Source of the DNA: Methylomonas sp.
GTDB lineage: Bacteria; Pseudomonadota; Gammaproteobacteria; Methylococcales; Methylomonadaceae
Length of the DNA stretch: 16,097 bases
Direction of reading: 5' to 3'
Assembly: GCA_026988195.1 (NCBI GenBank)
Contig: JALSLS010000255.1
Location: forward strand, 1-16,097
Shown: one piece after another, positions 1 through 7,837 of the stretch
Layout: every line of letters starts with the position of its first letter
Position numbering within the stretch: the stretch's first letter is position 1
Made by a program: the position numbers and the translations under genes
The notes under the pieces: generated by a model
Told to the model about the DNA's origin: nothing
Seen by the model: the letters and a program-made list of their open reading frames with translations, nothing else
Database searches by the model: none

Positions 1-77
1 CTGTCTGCTAACCGTACACGGTCACCCTCGGTTGGGCCAAACATCTCACTATAAGCTTGACGACTAATTTTACTCAT
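1..77 (-). CDS. ureC: Urease alpha subunit UreC, N-terminal 25 residues (partial)
   Basis: UreC is the large catalytic subunit of urease and carries the nickel centre that hydrolyses urea to ammonia and carbamate. Only the first 25 codons lie in the window. The visible start, MSKISRQAYSEMFGPTEGDR followed by VRLAD, is the conserved N-terminus of UreC. The ATG lies two bases after the ureB stop, with a GGGGA stretch inside the end of ureB as a likely ribosome binding site. Active-site residues lie outside the window, so integrity cannot be judged. Identification is firm from the N-terminal signature and from the order ureD-ureA-ureB-ureC. Confidence 0.95.
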   Translation of the reverse strand, partial: MSKISRQAYSEMFGPTEGDRVRLAD

Positions 78-79
78 TT

Positions 80-403
80 TTAATCCCCTAACTCTACATT
101 CAAACTACCCATAATATCTTGCCGAAAACCATAGATATTCCGCAGCCCCGTGTATGGCACCAGTTGTATATCACGCTCTTGACCCGGTTCAAAACGTATT
201 GCTGTACCTGCTGCAATATCAAGCCGATAACCCTTGGTTTTTTCACGATCAAAACTGAGCGCAAGGTTGGTTTCATAAAAATGATAATGTGACCCCACTT
301 GAATGGGTCTATCACCTGCATTTGCAACCGTAATAGAAATTACAGTTAGGTTTTCATTCAGCTCAATATCACCTTTAGAAACTAAAATTTCACCTGGAAT
401 CAT
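80..403 (-). CDS. ureB: Urease beta subunit UreB
   Basis: Small structural subunit of urease, part of the UreABC trimer-of-trimers in the cytoplasm. The protein begins MIPGEILV, the usual UreB N-terminus, and contains the family motifs VANAGDRPIQVGSHYHF, RLDIAAGTAIRFEPG and a C-terminal GLRNIYGF. Its 107 residues are normal for the family. An upstream in-frame ATG at 421 would overlap ureA. I prefer the ATG at 403 because it gives the canonical MIPGE start, follows the ureA stop by 10 bases and has AGGCGAG just before it. Nothing appears damaged. Confidence 0.96.
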   Translation of the reverse strand: MIPGEILVSKGDIELNENLTVISITVANAGDRPIQVGSHYHFYETNLALSFDREKTKGYRLDIAAGTAIRFEPGQERDIQLVPYTGLRNIYGFRQDIMGSLNVELGD

Positions 404-413
404 TTTCTCGCCT

Positions 414-716
414 CTATTCAACTGGGTTATGAATGGTTACCAATTTGGTACCATCAGGAAAAGTTGCCTCTACTTGTACATCCGCTAGCATTTCACAGAT
501 GCCATCCATGACATCGTCACGATTAAGCAATGTCCGTCCATATTCCATTAATTCGGCAACAGTTCGCCCATCACGCGCCCCTTCCATCACAGCGGCAGAA
601 ATAAAAGCAATCGCTTCAGGGTAATTTAATTTAAGGCCTCGCTGTTTGCGCCTTTCAGCGAGTAAACCAGCAGTAAAAATCAATAATTTGTCTTTTTCAC
701 GTGGGGAGAGTTGCAT
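414..716 (-). CDS. ureA: Urease gamma subunit UreA
   Basis: Smallest structural subunit of urease, 100 residues, which is the standard length. It shows the conserved MQLSPREKDKLLIFTAGLLA start, RRKQRGLKLNYPEAIAFI, the VMEGARDGRTVAELM segment and the C-terminal DGTKLVTIHNPV motif typical of UreA. The ATG follows AAGGTAAG by a few bases and lies 22 bases after the ureD stop, so the gene is co-transcribed with ureD and ureB. The gene is intact. Confidence 0.97.
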   Translation of the reverse strand: MQLSPREKDKLLIFTAGLLAERRKQRGLKLNYPEAIAFISAAVMEGARDGRTVAELMEYGRTLLNRDDVMDGICEMLADVQVEATFPDGTKLVTIHNPVE

Positions 717-738
717 AACTTACCTTTAAAAATAAATA

Positions 739-1599
739 TTAGGTTGCCCAAATCCTTGGCGTGTAGGGCTGCTGTTGCACTATATCACTACGAATAAGTG
801 AACGTACCTTTTCAAAAAAATGACGGATCAACTGTGTTTTATTATCACTTGCTCGACATATTAACAAATCATCTATTAATGTCACGCCTCGACCCGGCGT
901 ATCTGCAATCAAATGTCTAACAGCTTCTAGATTGGAAGCAGTCGCTCCATTGGCAAATAAAGTACCAAAACTTGAACATCCATTAAGCCCCCATCGAGCT
1001 AAAAAAGCTTCCGAGTCTAAGCGCATTTTTTCTAAAAACAACGGTTCTCCATCACGAAATATTTGCCACTGTAAGAGAGCCTGTCCTTGTGTAAAGCTTT
1101 CCCCTGCCGCAGGTCGCCCTAAAACTAATATTTCCCAACCAATAAAACGGGCACTACTAGCAAGCTCAACTTTAACATTGGATATAATATTGGCGCCTTC
1201 AAAAATAATGGTTTCTTGAGGCAACCACTCCAAAGTAGCTCCGTCACTTACTTTTAAAGAGACTGTTTGAAATGCCTGTTCCCCCGTACTGCGATAAAAC
1301 TTAGCAGCTCCAGGTGTGGTGATTAATGCTTGCGCCTGTTTATCCACATTAACTTCTATGGATAATTGATCACCTGCCACAACACCTCCCGGTGGATGCA
1401 ACAAATAAACATGACATACATCACCCTCTGGGTAAAAAGGACGTTGCACCCTTAAAGGACCAAAGTGACTGCGATGAGGTAATGTGGTTTTATTAGCTGA
1501 ATAAACAAAACCTAGCTTTAGCTCTGCTTTCCACCCCTGCTTGTTAAAATTTTCATCATTATGAGTGAGTTTTTTAATCTGTCTCACTTCTGAAAGCAT
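739..1599 (-). CDS. ureD: Urease accessory protein UreD
   Basis: UreD (also called UreH) is the scaffold chaperone that binds apo-urease and recruits UreF and UreG for GTP-dependent nickel insertion. The 286-residue protein has the family pattern: a GWKAELKLGF opening, HFGPLRVQRPFYPEGDVCHV, the HPPGGVVAGDQL motif at about residues 68-79, a TTPGAAKFYRS segment and a C-terminal LIRSDIVQQQPYTPRIWAT. I chose the ATG at 1599 because GGAGAGG lies seven bases upstream; a GTG one codon earlier is possible. Lying 69 bases after urtE and ahead of ureA, it follows the common urt-ureDABC arrangement. No ureE, F or G is visible; they would be expected beyond the left edge. Confidence 0.95.
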   Translation of the reverse strand: MLSEVRQIKKLTHNDENFNKQGWKAELKLGFVYSANKTTLPHRSHFGPLRVQRPFYPEGDVCHVYLLHPPGGVVAGDQLSIEVNVDKQAQALITTPGAAKFYRSTGEQAFQTVSLKVSDGATLEWLPQETIIFEGANIISNVKVELASSARFIGWEILVLGRPAAGESFTQGQALLQWQIFRDGEPLFLEKMRLDSEAFLARWGLNGCSSFGTLFANGATASNLEAVRHLIADTPGRGVTLIDDLLICRASDNKTQLIRHFFEKVRSLIRSDIVQQQPYTPRIWAT

Positions 1600-1668
1600 C
1601 ACATTACCTCTCCGCTAAAATAGCCATACCTATAAAAGGATGAGCATGGATTTAATAAAACCCTCATA

Positions 1669-2442
1669 TTATACCGTTAAATATTTTTTGACTATTTCAT
1701 CTGTCAGTTCTGGCATTTTTCCGATAGCAACATTTCTTCCACGCTCCATAATACAGAACTGATCCGCTACTTTACGTGCGAAAGGGAGCTTTTGCTCAAC
1801 TAACAAGACGGTAACGCCCATCTCTTTATTAATTTTGGAGATTGCTTCAAGGGTAATACCTTTACTCGGGCTAACTGCTGGATCAGGAAAGCCTTTACTT
1901 CGATTCAAGCGAATAATGACATCGCCAATTTGACTGACAATATTTGGCTGAATGCCTTCTGTAGGTTCATCCAGAATCAGGAGTTTTGGGTTTAAAACCA
2001 AAGCTCGCCCTATTGCTAATTGCTGCTGCTGTCCACCGGATAAATCCCCCCCACGGCGATTAAGCATTTGTTTTAATACCGGAAAAATTTCATATATCTG
2101 CTCAGGCACTTTTTTAATACCCATTTTGCTGGCTGCTCGCAAACCCACTTTTAGGTTTTCTTCTACCGTTAATAATGGAAAAATCTCTCTCCCCTGAGGT
2201 ACATAGCCTATCCCTAATTCTGCTCGCAACTCTGCTTTGGCCGAAGTAATATCCTGCCCATCCATTTTTATAATACCTTCACGAACCGGTATTAAACCCA
2301 TAATACTTTTCAATAAGGTCGTTTTACCTACCCCATTTCGTCCCATAAGACACAGACATGAGCCAACAGGCACATCAAGGCTTAATTCCCATAAGGTATG
2401 GCTTTCACCATAATATTGATCTATCGATGAAATACTTAACAT
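1669..2442 (-). CDS. urtE: Urea ABC transporter ATP-binding protein UrtE
   Basis: One of two ATPases powering the UrtABCDE urea importer at the inner face of the cytoplasmic membrane. Visible motifs are Walker A GRNGVGKTT (residues 34-42), a Q-loop VPQGRE (81-86), the ABC signature LSGGQQQQ (134-141), Walker B LLILDEP (154-160) followed by the UrtE-typical TEGIQPNIV, and the LLVEQ switch region (213-217). At 257 residues it is about 25 longer than the usual size of roughly 230. The excess is an apparent insertion at about residues 181-205, between IIRLN and KEMGVTVLLVEQ. The start codon overlaps the urtD stop by one base (TAATG), implying translational coupling. LivF of branched-chain amino-acid importers is the closest alternative, but the context makes UrtE clear. 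Confidence 0.94.
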   Translation of the reverse strand: MLSISSIDQYYGESHTLWELSLDVPVGSCLCLMGRNGVGKTTLLKSIMGLIPVREGIIKMDGQDITSAKAELRAELGIGYVPQGREIFPLLTVEENLKVGLRAASKMGIKKVPEQIYEIFPVLKQMLNRRGGDLSGGQQQQLAIGRALVLNPKLLILDEPTEGIQPNIVSQIGDVIIRLNRSKGFPDPAVSPSKGITLEAISKINKEMGVTVLLVEQKLPFARKVADQFCIMERGRNVAIGKMPELTDEIVKKYLTV

Positions 2443-3272
2443 TATTCCCCCAAATATACTTGAATAACGCGAGGGTCGTTTTGAACCTCATCCATTGTTC
2501 CTTCCATTAAAACAGACCCTTCATGCAATACGGTCACTTTATTAGCGATGGAGCGTACAAATGCCATATCATGTTCAACCACAACAACCGAATGTTTTCC
2601 TTGTAATGATAGTAACAGTTCAGCGGTACGATCAATTTCTTGATGCGTCATTCCAGCAACCGGTTCATCAACTAACATGACCTGGGGATCCTGCATTAAC
2701 AACATACCAATTTCCAACCATTGTTTCTGCCCATGAGACAAGATACCTGCTAACTGAAACCGTAGGGAAGTCATACCTATAATTTCCAACACCTCATCAA
2801 TACGATCCCTTTGTTCTCCATTTAAGGTAGCAAACAGAGTAACCCAAGCACCTTTATCGGCTTTTAAAGATAATTCAAGATTCTCAAATACCGTTAACTT
2901 TTCAAATACACTCGGTTTCTGAAATTTTCGGCAAATCCCTGCCTGAGCAATAGCCGCTTCATCTAGTTGTTGTAAATCAATGGTTTGTCCAAAATATACA
3001 GACCCGCTATCAGCCTTAGTTTTACCAGTAATAACATCCATTAAAGTGGTTTTACCCGCACCATTCGGACCAATCAGACAACGTAATTCACCATCATTAA
3101 TATAAAGAGATAAGTTATTCAAGGCTTTAAAACCATCAAAACTAACACTCACATCCTCCATGTATAGGACTGTTCCATGACTTACGTCAACATTACCTTT
3201 AATAACGGGGTGAGTATGGCCAAAATTAAACGTTTGGTATCTATTGAGTAAAGGCTTGGTAGTATTACTCAT
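2442..3272 (-). CDS. urtD: Urea ABC transporter ATP-binding protein UrtD
   Basis: Second ATPase of the urea importer, LivG-like. The 276-residue protein has Walker A GPNGAGKTT (68-76), the long LivG-type loop region, a signature motif written LSHGQKQWLEIGM (178-190) and Walker B VMLVDEPVAGMT (198-209), with the EHDMAFVR switch-histidine motif near residue 233. The signature with SHGQKQ in place of SGGQQQ is the form seen in UrtD and LivG. A roughly 30-residue N-terminal extension precedes the ATPase core. The ATG overlaps the last eight bases of urtC (ATGAGTAA) and the stop overlaps the urtE start, so the three genes are tightly coupled. Confidence 0.95.
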   Translation of the reverse strand: MSNTTKPLLNRYQTFNFGHTHPVIKGNVDVSHGTVLYMEDVSVSFDGFKALNNLSLYINDGELRCLIGPNGAGKTTLMDVITGKTKADSGSVYFGQTIDLQQLDEAAIAQAGICRKFQKPSVFEKLTVFENLELSLKADKGAWVTLFATLNGEQRDRIDEVLEIIGMTSLRFQLAGILSHGQKQWLEIGMLLMQDPQVMLVDEPVAGMTHQEIDRTAELLLSLQGKHSVVVVEHDMAFVRSIANKVTVLHEGSVLMEGTMDEVQNDPRVIQVYLGE

Positions 3273-4359
3273 GATTTAGCCCTCCTATTTTTCGTTTCCA
3301 TAACCCAACCAGACCCTCTGGCATATAAATCGTCACTAAAATAAAAACAGCTCCCAATGTAAACAACCAAACTTCTGGCAACACCCCCGTCAAAACAGTT
3401 TTACCGTAATTTACAACAATAGCACCTATGATTGCACCGTACAGAGTTCCACGCCCCCCCACAGCAACCCAAACAACAATTTCTAAGGAAATAAGAGGGG
3501 AAAATTCACTGGGGTTAATAATACCGACTTGTGGGACATAAAGCGCACCCGCTAACCCAGCCAAAATGGCTGAAAACACAAATATCCATAATTTGAACAT
3601 TTCCACTCGATAACCTAAAAAACGAACCCGTGATTCATGATCTCTTACCGCTGTTACCACTCGACCTAAACGCGTCTTTACCAACCATCGGCAAAGTATA
3701 AAAGCGACGATTAAAATTAATCCTGAGCTCATTAATAAAATGGCTCTGACTGTATCTGACTGCAAACTAAAACCAACAATATCCTTAAAATCAGTTAGTC
3801 CATTATTGCCACCAAAGCCCATTTCATTTCTAAAAAAAGCCAGTAATAAGGCATAAGTCATTGCCTGGCTAATAATAGAAAGGTATACCCCCGTCACTCT
3901 AGAGCGAAAAGTCAACCAACCAAAAACAAAAGCCAATATAGCAGGTACAACCATCACCATTAGCATTGCAAAAGGGAACGATTCAAAACCACTCCAATAC
4001 CATGGCAATTCCTTCCAATCTAAAAATACCATAAAATCAGGCAAATCAGGGTTACCATAAACGCCACGATCACCAATTTGACGCATTAGATACATACCCA
4101 TGGCATAGCCTCCCAGGGCAAAAAAAGCCCCCTGCCCTAATACCAAAATACCGCAATATCCCCACACTAAATCTAACGACAAGGCCAATAAAGCAAAGGT
4201 TAAGTACTTTCCAATCAAAGACACCGTATAGGCTGAAAAGTAAAAAACCGATCCTGCAGAAAAAATCAAATTACAGAGGGGGATAATAAGTGTTACTGCT
4301 GCCAGAATTAGCAATACAAAACCACTTTCTTTATCATTTCCAAAATACTTCAGTAACAT
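3265..4359 (-). CDS. urtC: Urea ABC transporter permease UrtC
   Basis: Inner-membrane permease, LivM-like, that pairs with UrtB to form the channel of the urea importer. It has multiple hydrophobic segments, the permease hallmark YCGILVLGQGAFFALGGYA with MGMYLM after it, and VTAVRDHESRVRFLGYRVE, the cytoplasmic coupling loop that contacts the ATPases. The C-terminal region GGRGTLYGAIIGA and MPEGLVGLW is also typical. I start it at the ATG at 4359 (364 residues) rather than at 4401. This ATG follows the urtB stop by one base and has GGAG seven bases upstream, whereas the longer form would overlap urtB by 41 bases. The gene is intact and in the expected urtBCDE order. Confidence 0.94.
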   Translation of the reverse strand: MLLKYFGNDKESGFVLLILAAVTLIIPLCNLIFSAGSVFYFSAYTVSLIGKYLTFALLALSLDLVWGYCGILVLGQGAFFALGGYAMGMYLMRQIGDRGVYGNPDLPDFMVFLDWKELPWYWSGFESFPFAMLMVMVVPAILAFVFGWLTFRSRVTGVYLSIISQAMTYALLLAFFRNEMGFGGNNGLTDFKDIVGFSLQSDTVRAILLMSSGLILIVAFILCRWLVKTRLGRVVTAVRDHESRVRFLGYRVEMFKLWIFVFSAILAGLAGALYVPQVGIINPSEFSPLISLEIVVWVAVGGRGTLYGAIIGAIVVNYGKTVLTGVLPEVWLFTLGAVFILVTIYMPEGLVGLWKRKIGGLNHE

Positions 4360-4360
4360 A

Positions 4361-6010
4361 TTATGACTCCGCTGCACGGCCTTTTTGTGGAAATAATCCA
4401 CGCGGACGTTTCTGAATAAATAAAATAATAAAGACCAACACTAAAATCTTTGCCAATACTGCTCCTGCATAGGGTTCCAACACTTTATTAGCGATACCTA
4501 AAGAAAAGCCTGCGACTAACGTTCCCCACAAATTACCGACCCCTCCAAAAACAACCACCATAAATGAATCAACAATATAGGCTTGTCCCAAGTTTGGCCC
4601 CACATTGGTAATCTGACTTAACGCCACCCCTGCCACACCCGCAACGCCTGAGCCTAAGCCAAAGGTCATCGCATCAACCCGATCTGTTGGAATACCCATT
4701 GCCTTTGCCATATTTCTGTTTTGTGAAACAGCCCTGACTTCTAGACCTAACTTCGTACGCTTTAAAATTTGTAATAAAATAGCAAAAACTAATAAACAAA
4801 AAAATAATATGTATAAACGATTCCAAGTTAATGATAAAAATTCATTAATTTGCCATGACCCACTCATAAATTCGGGTGTTATAACACTTCGGTTTAATGG
4901 AGAAAAAATAGAGCGTACCGCTTGTTGTAAAACCAGACTGACACCAAATGTTGCCAGTAATGTTTCTAAAGGTCGTCCATACAAGTGACGAATAATACCT
5001 CGTTCGATACCAATACCAACAATCCCTGAAACCATAAATGCTGCTGGTATTGCCAATATCACTGATAAGCCAATATGATTCGGCATAATCAATTGCATCA
5101 CATAAGTTGTATAAGCGCCTAGCATCATCATTTCACCATGCGCCATATTAATGACTCCCATCACCCCAAATGTAATCGCTAGCCCAATGGCTGCAAGCAC
5201 AAGCACAGCACCTAAACTCAAACCATAAAATACGGTTTGTGCAACTTGATAAGCATTCAAACGCGATTGCATTTTTACCAGTGCAGATTTTGCGTGCTTA
5301 CGTATCTCGGCATCGGGTTCAAGGAACTTCCCCTCACTATCTTTTTCTAATATTGCTTGTAACTTATAGACAGCAGTAAGACTGGTTTTTTGTTTTAACG
5401 CTTCAAGACCTTTGATTCGAATGGCTCTATCCGAATTATCCATATCGTCTAACGCAAAAATAAGCTCTAAAGCCTCTAATACGTCACTATCTTTCTCTGA
5501 TTCAGCCAGTATTTTCAAGGTTTTCAAATCATCTTGCGTAATTGACTTATTTAAGATTTTGACAGCCTGTAAGCGTAATTCAGCATCCGCTGAGTTTAAC
5601 TGTATGTTGGCTATTAAACTCCGTACTCTGGAGCGTAAGCGATTATTAATTTTAATTTTTTTTATGGCTGAACTGTCTACTAAACCAATATTGTTATTAT
5701 TTACAGCCCCTACAATAGTATATTTTTCATCTTTACCTTCAGCAATAACAACTTGCCCACTGTCTCTTACTTCAAATAAATAACCATCAAGCAGCGCTTG
5801 TAAAATGACTATTCTTTGTGGGTTTATAAATAAAACCAATTGTTCAATGGCTTTACCCTTTTGTGACAAAGAGCGTACCTTTAATTCTGATACAGTTGCA
5901 GAAAACGTGGGTTCTGCACCCTCTTCCTGAGCAACCGTTATTCCAACAAAATTAAATATCATTAAAATAACAAAAAAGAATCTGATTAAATGGGTCATCA
6001 GATATTTCAT
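4361..6010 (-). CDS. urtB: Urea ABC transporter permease UrtB
   Basis: Inner-membrane permease, LivH-like, of the urea importer. The 549-residue protein begins with a signal-like hydrophobic segment ending near VAQ at residue 28. A hydrophilic, presumably periplasmic domain of about 220 residues follows, then the permease core from about residue 253 with the hallmark FGVMGVINMAHGEMMMLGAY and the coupling loop LGLEVRAVSQNRNMAKAMGI. A long N-terminal domain is a known feature of UrtB and distinguishes it from LivH. The ATG at 6010 is chosen because GGAG lies five bases upstream and it gives a clean signal peptide; an in-frame upstream ATG at 6055 lacks this support. Unusually, 500 bases of repeats separate it from urtA. 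Confidence 0.94.
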   Translation of the reverse strand: MKYLMTHLIRFFFVILMIFNFVGITVAQEEGAEPTFSATVSELKVRSLSQKGKAIEQLVLFINPQRIVILQALLDGYLFEVRDSGQVVIAEGKDEKYTIVGAVNNNNIGLVDSSAIKKIKINNRLRSRVRSLIANIQLNSADAELRLQAVKILNKSITQDDLKTLKILAESEKDSDVLEALELIFALDDMDNSDRAIRIKGLEALKQKTSLTAVYKLQAILEKDSEGKFLEPDAEIRKHAKSALVKMQSRLNAYQVAQTVFYGLSLGAVLVLAAIGLAITFGVMGVINMAHGEMMMLGAYTTYVMQLIMPNHIGLSVILAIPAAFMVSGIVGIGIERGIIRHLYGRPLETLLATFGVSLVLQQAVRSIFSPLNRSVITPEFMSGSWQINEFLSLTWNRLYILFFCLLVFAILLQILKRTKLGLEVRAVSQNRNMAKAMGIPTDRVDAMTFGLGSGVAGVAGVALSQITNVGPNLGQAYIVDSFMVVVFGGVGNLWGTLVAGFSLGIANKVLEPYAGAVLAKILVLVFIILFIQKRPRGLFPQKGRAAES

Positions 6011-6076
6011 AACATCTCCAGTATATAAAAAACGAGATAGCAGCTGCAATATCACCCTCCCCTGTTAACCTTATGT

Positions 6077-6294
6077 AGGTAACGCACAATAAATACCCCC
6101 TCACAATGCTCCCATGCTCTGCGTCACTGTCATTAAGTTAAGGTAACAGTAGGATGTGCTGAGGCACGAAGCGCATCGTTTACAGCTTATGCGTTTCCTG
6201 TCGTCAGCACACCCTACAGCAAATTACTTAACTTAATGGCAGTGATACTCTGCGTGAAAATATTGCTTTGCGGGTTATTTATTGTGAGTTGCCT
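6077..6294. repeat. Outer palindromic repeat, split by an inner element
   Basis: Two 23-bp arms, 6077-6099 and 6272-6294, are reverse complements with about three mismatches; the core shared by both is CACAATAAATA. Between the left arm and the interruption the sequence GCTCCCATGCTCTGCGT resembles half of a palindrome of the type GCTCCCACGCTCTGCGTGGG, and a degenerate other half follows the interruption. Removing 6125-6255 joins the halves into a single hairpin of roughly 90 bases. I read this as an older intergenic palindrome interrupted at its apex by the element at 6125-6247. Confidence 0.7.
6125..6247. mobile_element. Inner palindromic MITE-like element with 8-bp target duplication
   Basis: The ends are inverted repeats: CACTGTCATTAAGTTAAG on the left and the complement of CACTGCCATTAAGTTAAG on the right, with further similarity inward (AGGATGTGCTGA against AGGGTGTGCTGA). 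The octamer CTCTGCGT lies directly on both sides (6117-6124 and 6248-6255), consistent with a target-site duplication. At about 123 bp it encodes nothing and is probably a non-autonomous element moved by a transposase encoded elsewhere. The parent family cannot be named from this window; an 8-bp duplication is shared by several IS families. Confidence 0.75.
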
Positions 6295-6321
6295 TAAAGA
6301 AGGGAGAAGAATTATTTATTA

Positions 6322-6483
6322 AGGATCGTGCATGAAATAACTTACCGATTTCTAACTTGTCTTTTTGCTCCAGATGGAATGATCTCATTCGTTGCGTAGC
6401 TTGCTATGCGCCTCATGAGATCATTCCACCTGAAACAAAAATCCTACGTTATAATTTCGGGAAGTTATTCCATACACGTTCCT
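6322..6483 (-). mobile_element. 162-bp near-palindromic MITE-like element, copy 1
   Basis: The sequence begins AGGATCGTGCATG and ends with the complement of AGGAACGTGTATG. Its core contains a long perfect stem around 6373-6430 (TGGAATGATCTCAT and its complement) with a smaller inverted repeat at the loop. It is the reverse complement of 13687-13848 with about nine differences by eye. It has no coding capacity. It starts 27 bases downstream of the urtA stop in the direction of transcription, so the RNA would fold into a strong hairpin just after urtA. No clear target duplication beyond possible TTA or TA at the edges was found. Confidence 0.85.
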
Positions 6484-6510
6484 AACTTAAAATCACGTTC
6501 AAATCAGTCC

Positions 6511-7809
6511 TTAAAAATTTTGCCCTGAACATTTTTTAGTGATTGTATTGTAATTACCGCAATTAATAGGTGCAGTCCAATCCGCTATAATGGGCTTGCT
6601 TTCAGGTAGAAAATCGGACCATGCATCACCTTTAACTAAGGTATTAGTTTGCCATACAGTAAACAACTGGCCATCATCTTGAATCTCGCCAATTAAAACA
6701 GGTTTACTCAAGTGATGATTAGGTAGCATTTGTGCTAACCCCCCAGTCAAGTTAGGGAACTTAATACCAATCATCGCTTTTTGAACCGCATCAGAATCAA
6801 TAGTACCCGCTTTTTCTACTGCTTTGACCCACATGTTAAACCCAATATAATGCGCTTCCATAGGATCGTTAGTGACGCGTTTGGGATCTTTAGTAAAAGC
6901 ATGCCATTTTTTAATAAATGCAGCATTTTTGGTGCTGTCTTCACTCATAAAATAATTCCAAGCCGCTAAATGACCCACTAAGGGTTTAGTGTCCATACCA
7001 GAAAGCTCTTCTTCACCCACTGAAAAAGCAATAACAGGAATATCTTCAGCTGAAATGCCTTGGTTACCTAACTCTTTATAGAAAGGAATATTAGCATCAC
7101 CATTGATAGTAGAAACTACCGCCGTTTTCTTACCTGCTGAACCAAACTTCTTGATATCTGCAACAATACTTTGCCAACCTGAATGACCGAAAGGCGTGTA
7201 ATTAATCATGATGTCTTTAGCATCCACACCTTTAGATTTTAAATAGGCTTCCAGAATTTTATTAGTGGTTCGTGGATAAACATAATCAGTCCCCGCTAAC
7301 ACCCAACGCTCAACTTTAATGTCATTCATTAAATAGTTAATAGCCGGTATCGCTTGTTGGTTGGGCGCAGCACCGGTATAAAAAACATTTTTAGAAGACT
7401 CTTCACCTTCGTACTGAACAGGGTAAAATAAAATGCTGTTCAACTCTTCAATCACAGGCAACACTGATTTACGAGAAACCGAAGTCCAGCAACCAAAGAT
7501 TGAAGCGACCTTTTCTTTAGTGATTAATTCACGTGCTTTTTCTGCAAATAAAGGCCAGTTAGACGCGGGATCAACGACAACTGCTTCTAATTTTTTCCCT
7601 AGTAACCCACCTTTTTTGTTTTGCTCTTCAATCAGCATCAACATGGTATCTTTGAGTGTTGTTTCACTGATAGCCATAGTGCCAGATAACGAATGTAGAA
7701 TACCGACTTTGATAGTCTCCTCCGCACTAACGGCTACACTTGTTCCTGTCATTAAAACCAATGCCGAAAGCACACTGGTCAACCCAGTCTTGCGTAGAAT
7801 TTTTTTCAT
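6511..7809 (-). CDS. urtA: Urea ABC transporter substrate-binding protein UrtA
   Basis: Periplasmic binding protein that delivers urea to UrtBC. The 432-residue protein has a signal peptide (KKILRK n-region, hydrophobic stretch, cleavage probably after VSAEE or VSA near residue 29), then the UrtA hallmark IKVGILHSLSGTMAISE. Other family segments are ASIFGCWTSVSRKSVLPV, LFYPVQYEGEE, GTDYVYPRTTN and GEEELSG. It belongs to the amide/urea-binding branch (UrtA, FmdD, AmiC-like) of type I binding proteins. The ATG has AGGAG seven bases upstream and lies 28 bases after the porin stop, so the two are co-transcribed. The C-terminus holds two cysteines (NCGNYNTITKKC) that could form a disulfide. FmdD-like short-chain amide binding is the main alternative; the linked urease genes favour urea. 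Confidence 0.95.
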   Translation of the reverse strand: MKKILRKTGLTSVLSALVLMTGTSVAVSAEETIKVGILHSLSGTMAISETTLKDTMLMLIEEQNKKGGLLGKKLEAVVVDPASNWPLFAEKARELITKEKVASIFGCWTSVSRKSVLPVIEELNSILFYPVQYEGEESSKNVFYTGAAPNQQAIPAINYLMNDIKVERWVLAGTDYVYPRTTNKILEAYLKSKGVDAKDIMINYTPFGHSGWQSIVADIKKFGSAGKKTAVVSTINGDANIPFYKELGNQGISAEDIPVIAFSVGEEELSGMDTKPLVGHLAAWNYFMSEDSTKNAAFIKKWHAFTKDPKRVTNDPMEAHYIGFNMWVKAVEKAGTIDSDAVQKAMIGIKFPNLTGGLAQMLPNHHLSKPVLIGEIQDDGQLFTVWQTNTLVKGDAWSDFLPESKPIIADWTAPINCGNYNTITKKCSGQNF

Positions 7810-7837
7810 TTATAAACTCCTGAATTGTAATAAAAAA

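Noticed and set aside
404..421. Longer UreB start (MNRGEK extension)
   Set aside because: It overlaps the ureA stop, the extra codons include the likely ribosome binding site, and UreB normally starts MIPGE.
4359..4401. Longer UrtC N-terminus starting at 4401
   Set aside because: It would overlap urtB by 41 bases, while the ATG at 4359 follows the urtB stop directly and has a good GGAG site.
6077..6483. Clustered inverted repeats considered as a CRISPR array or attachment site
   Set aside because: There are no regularly spaced identical direct repeats or spacers and no integrase; the units are individual palindromes.
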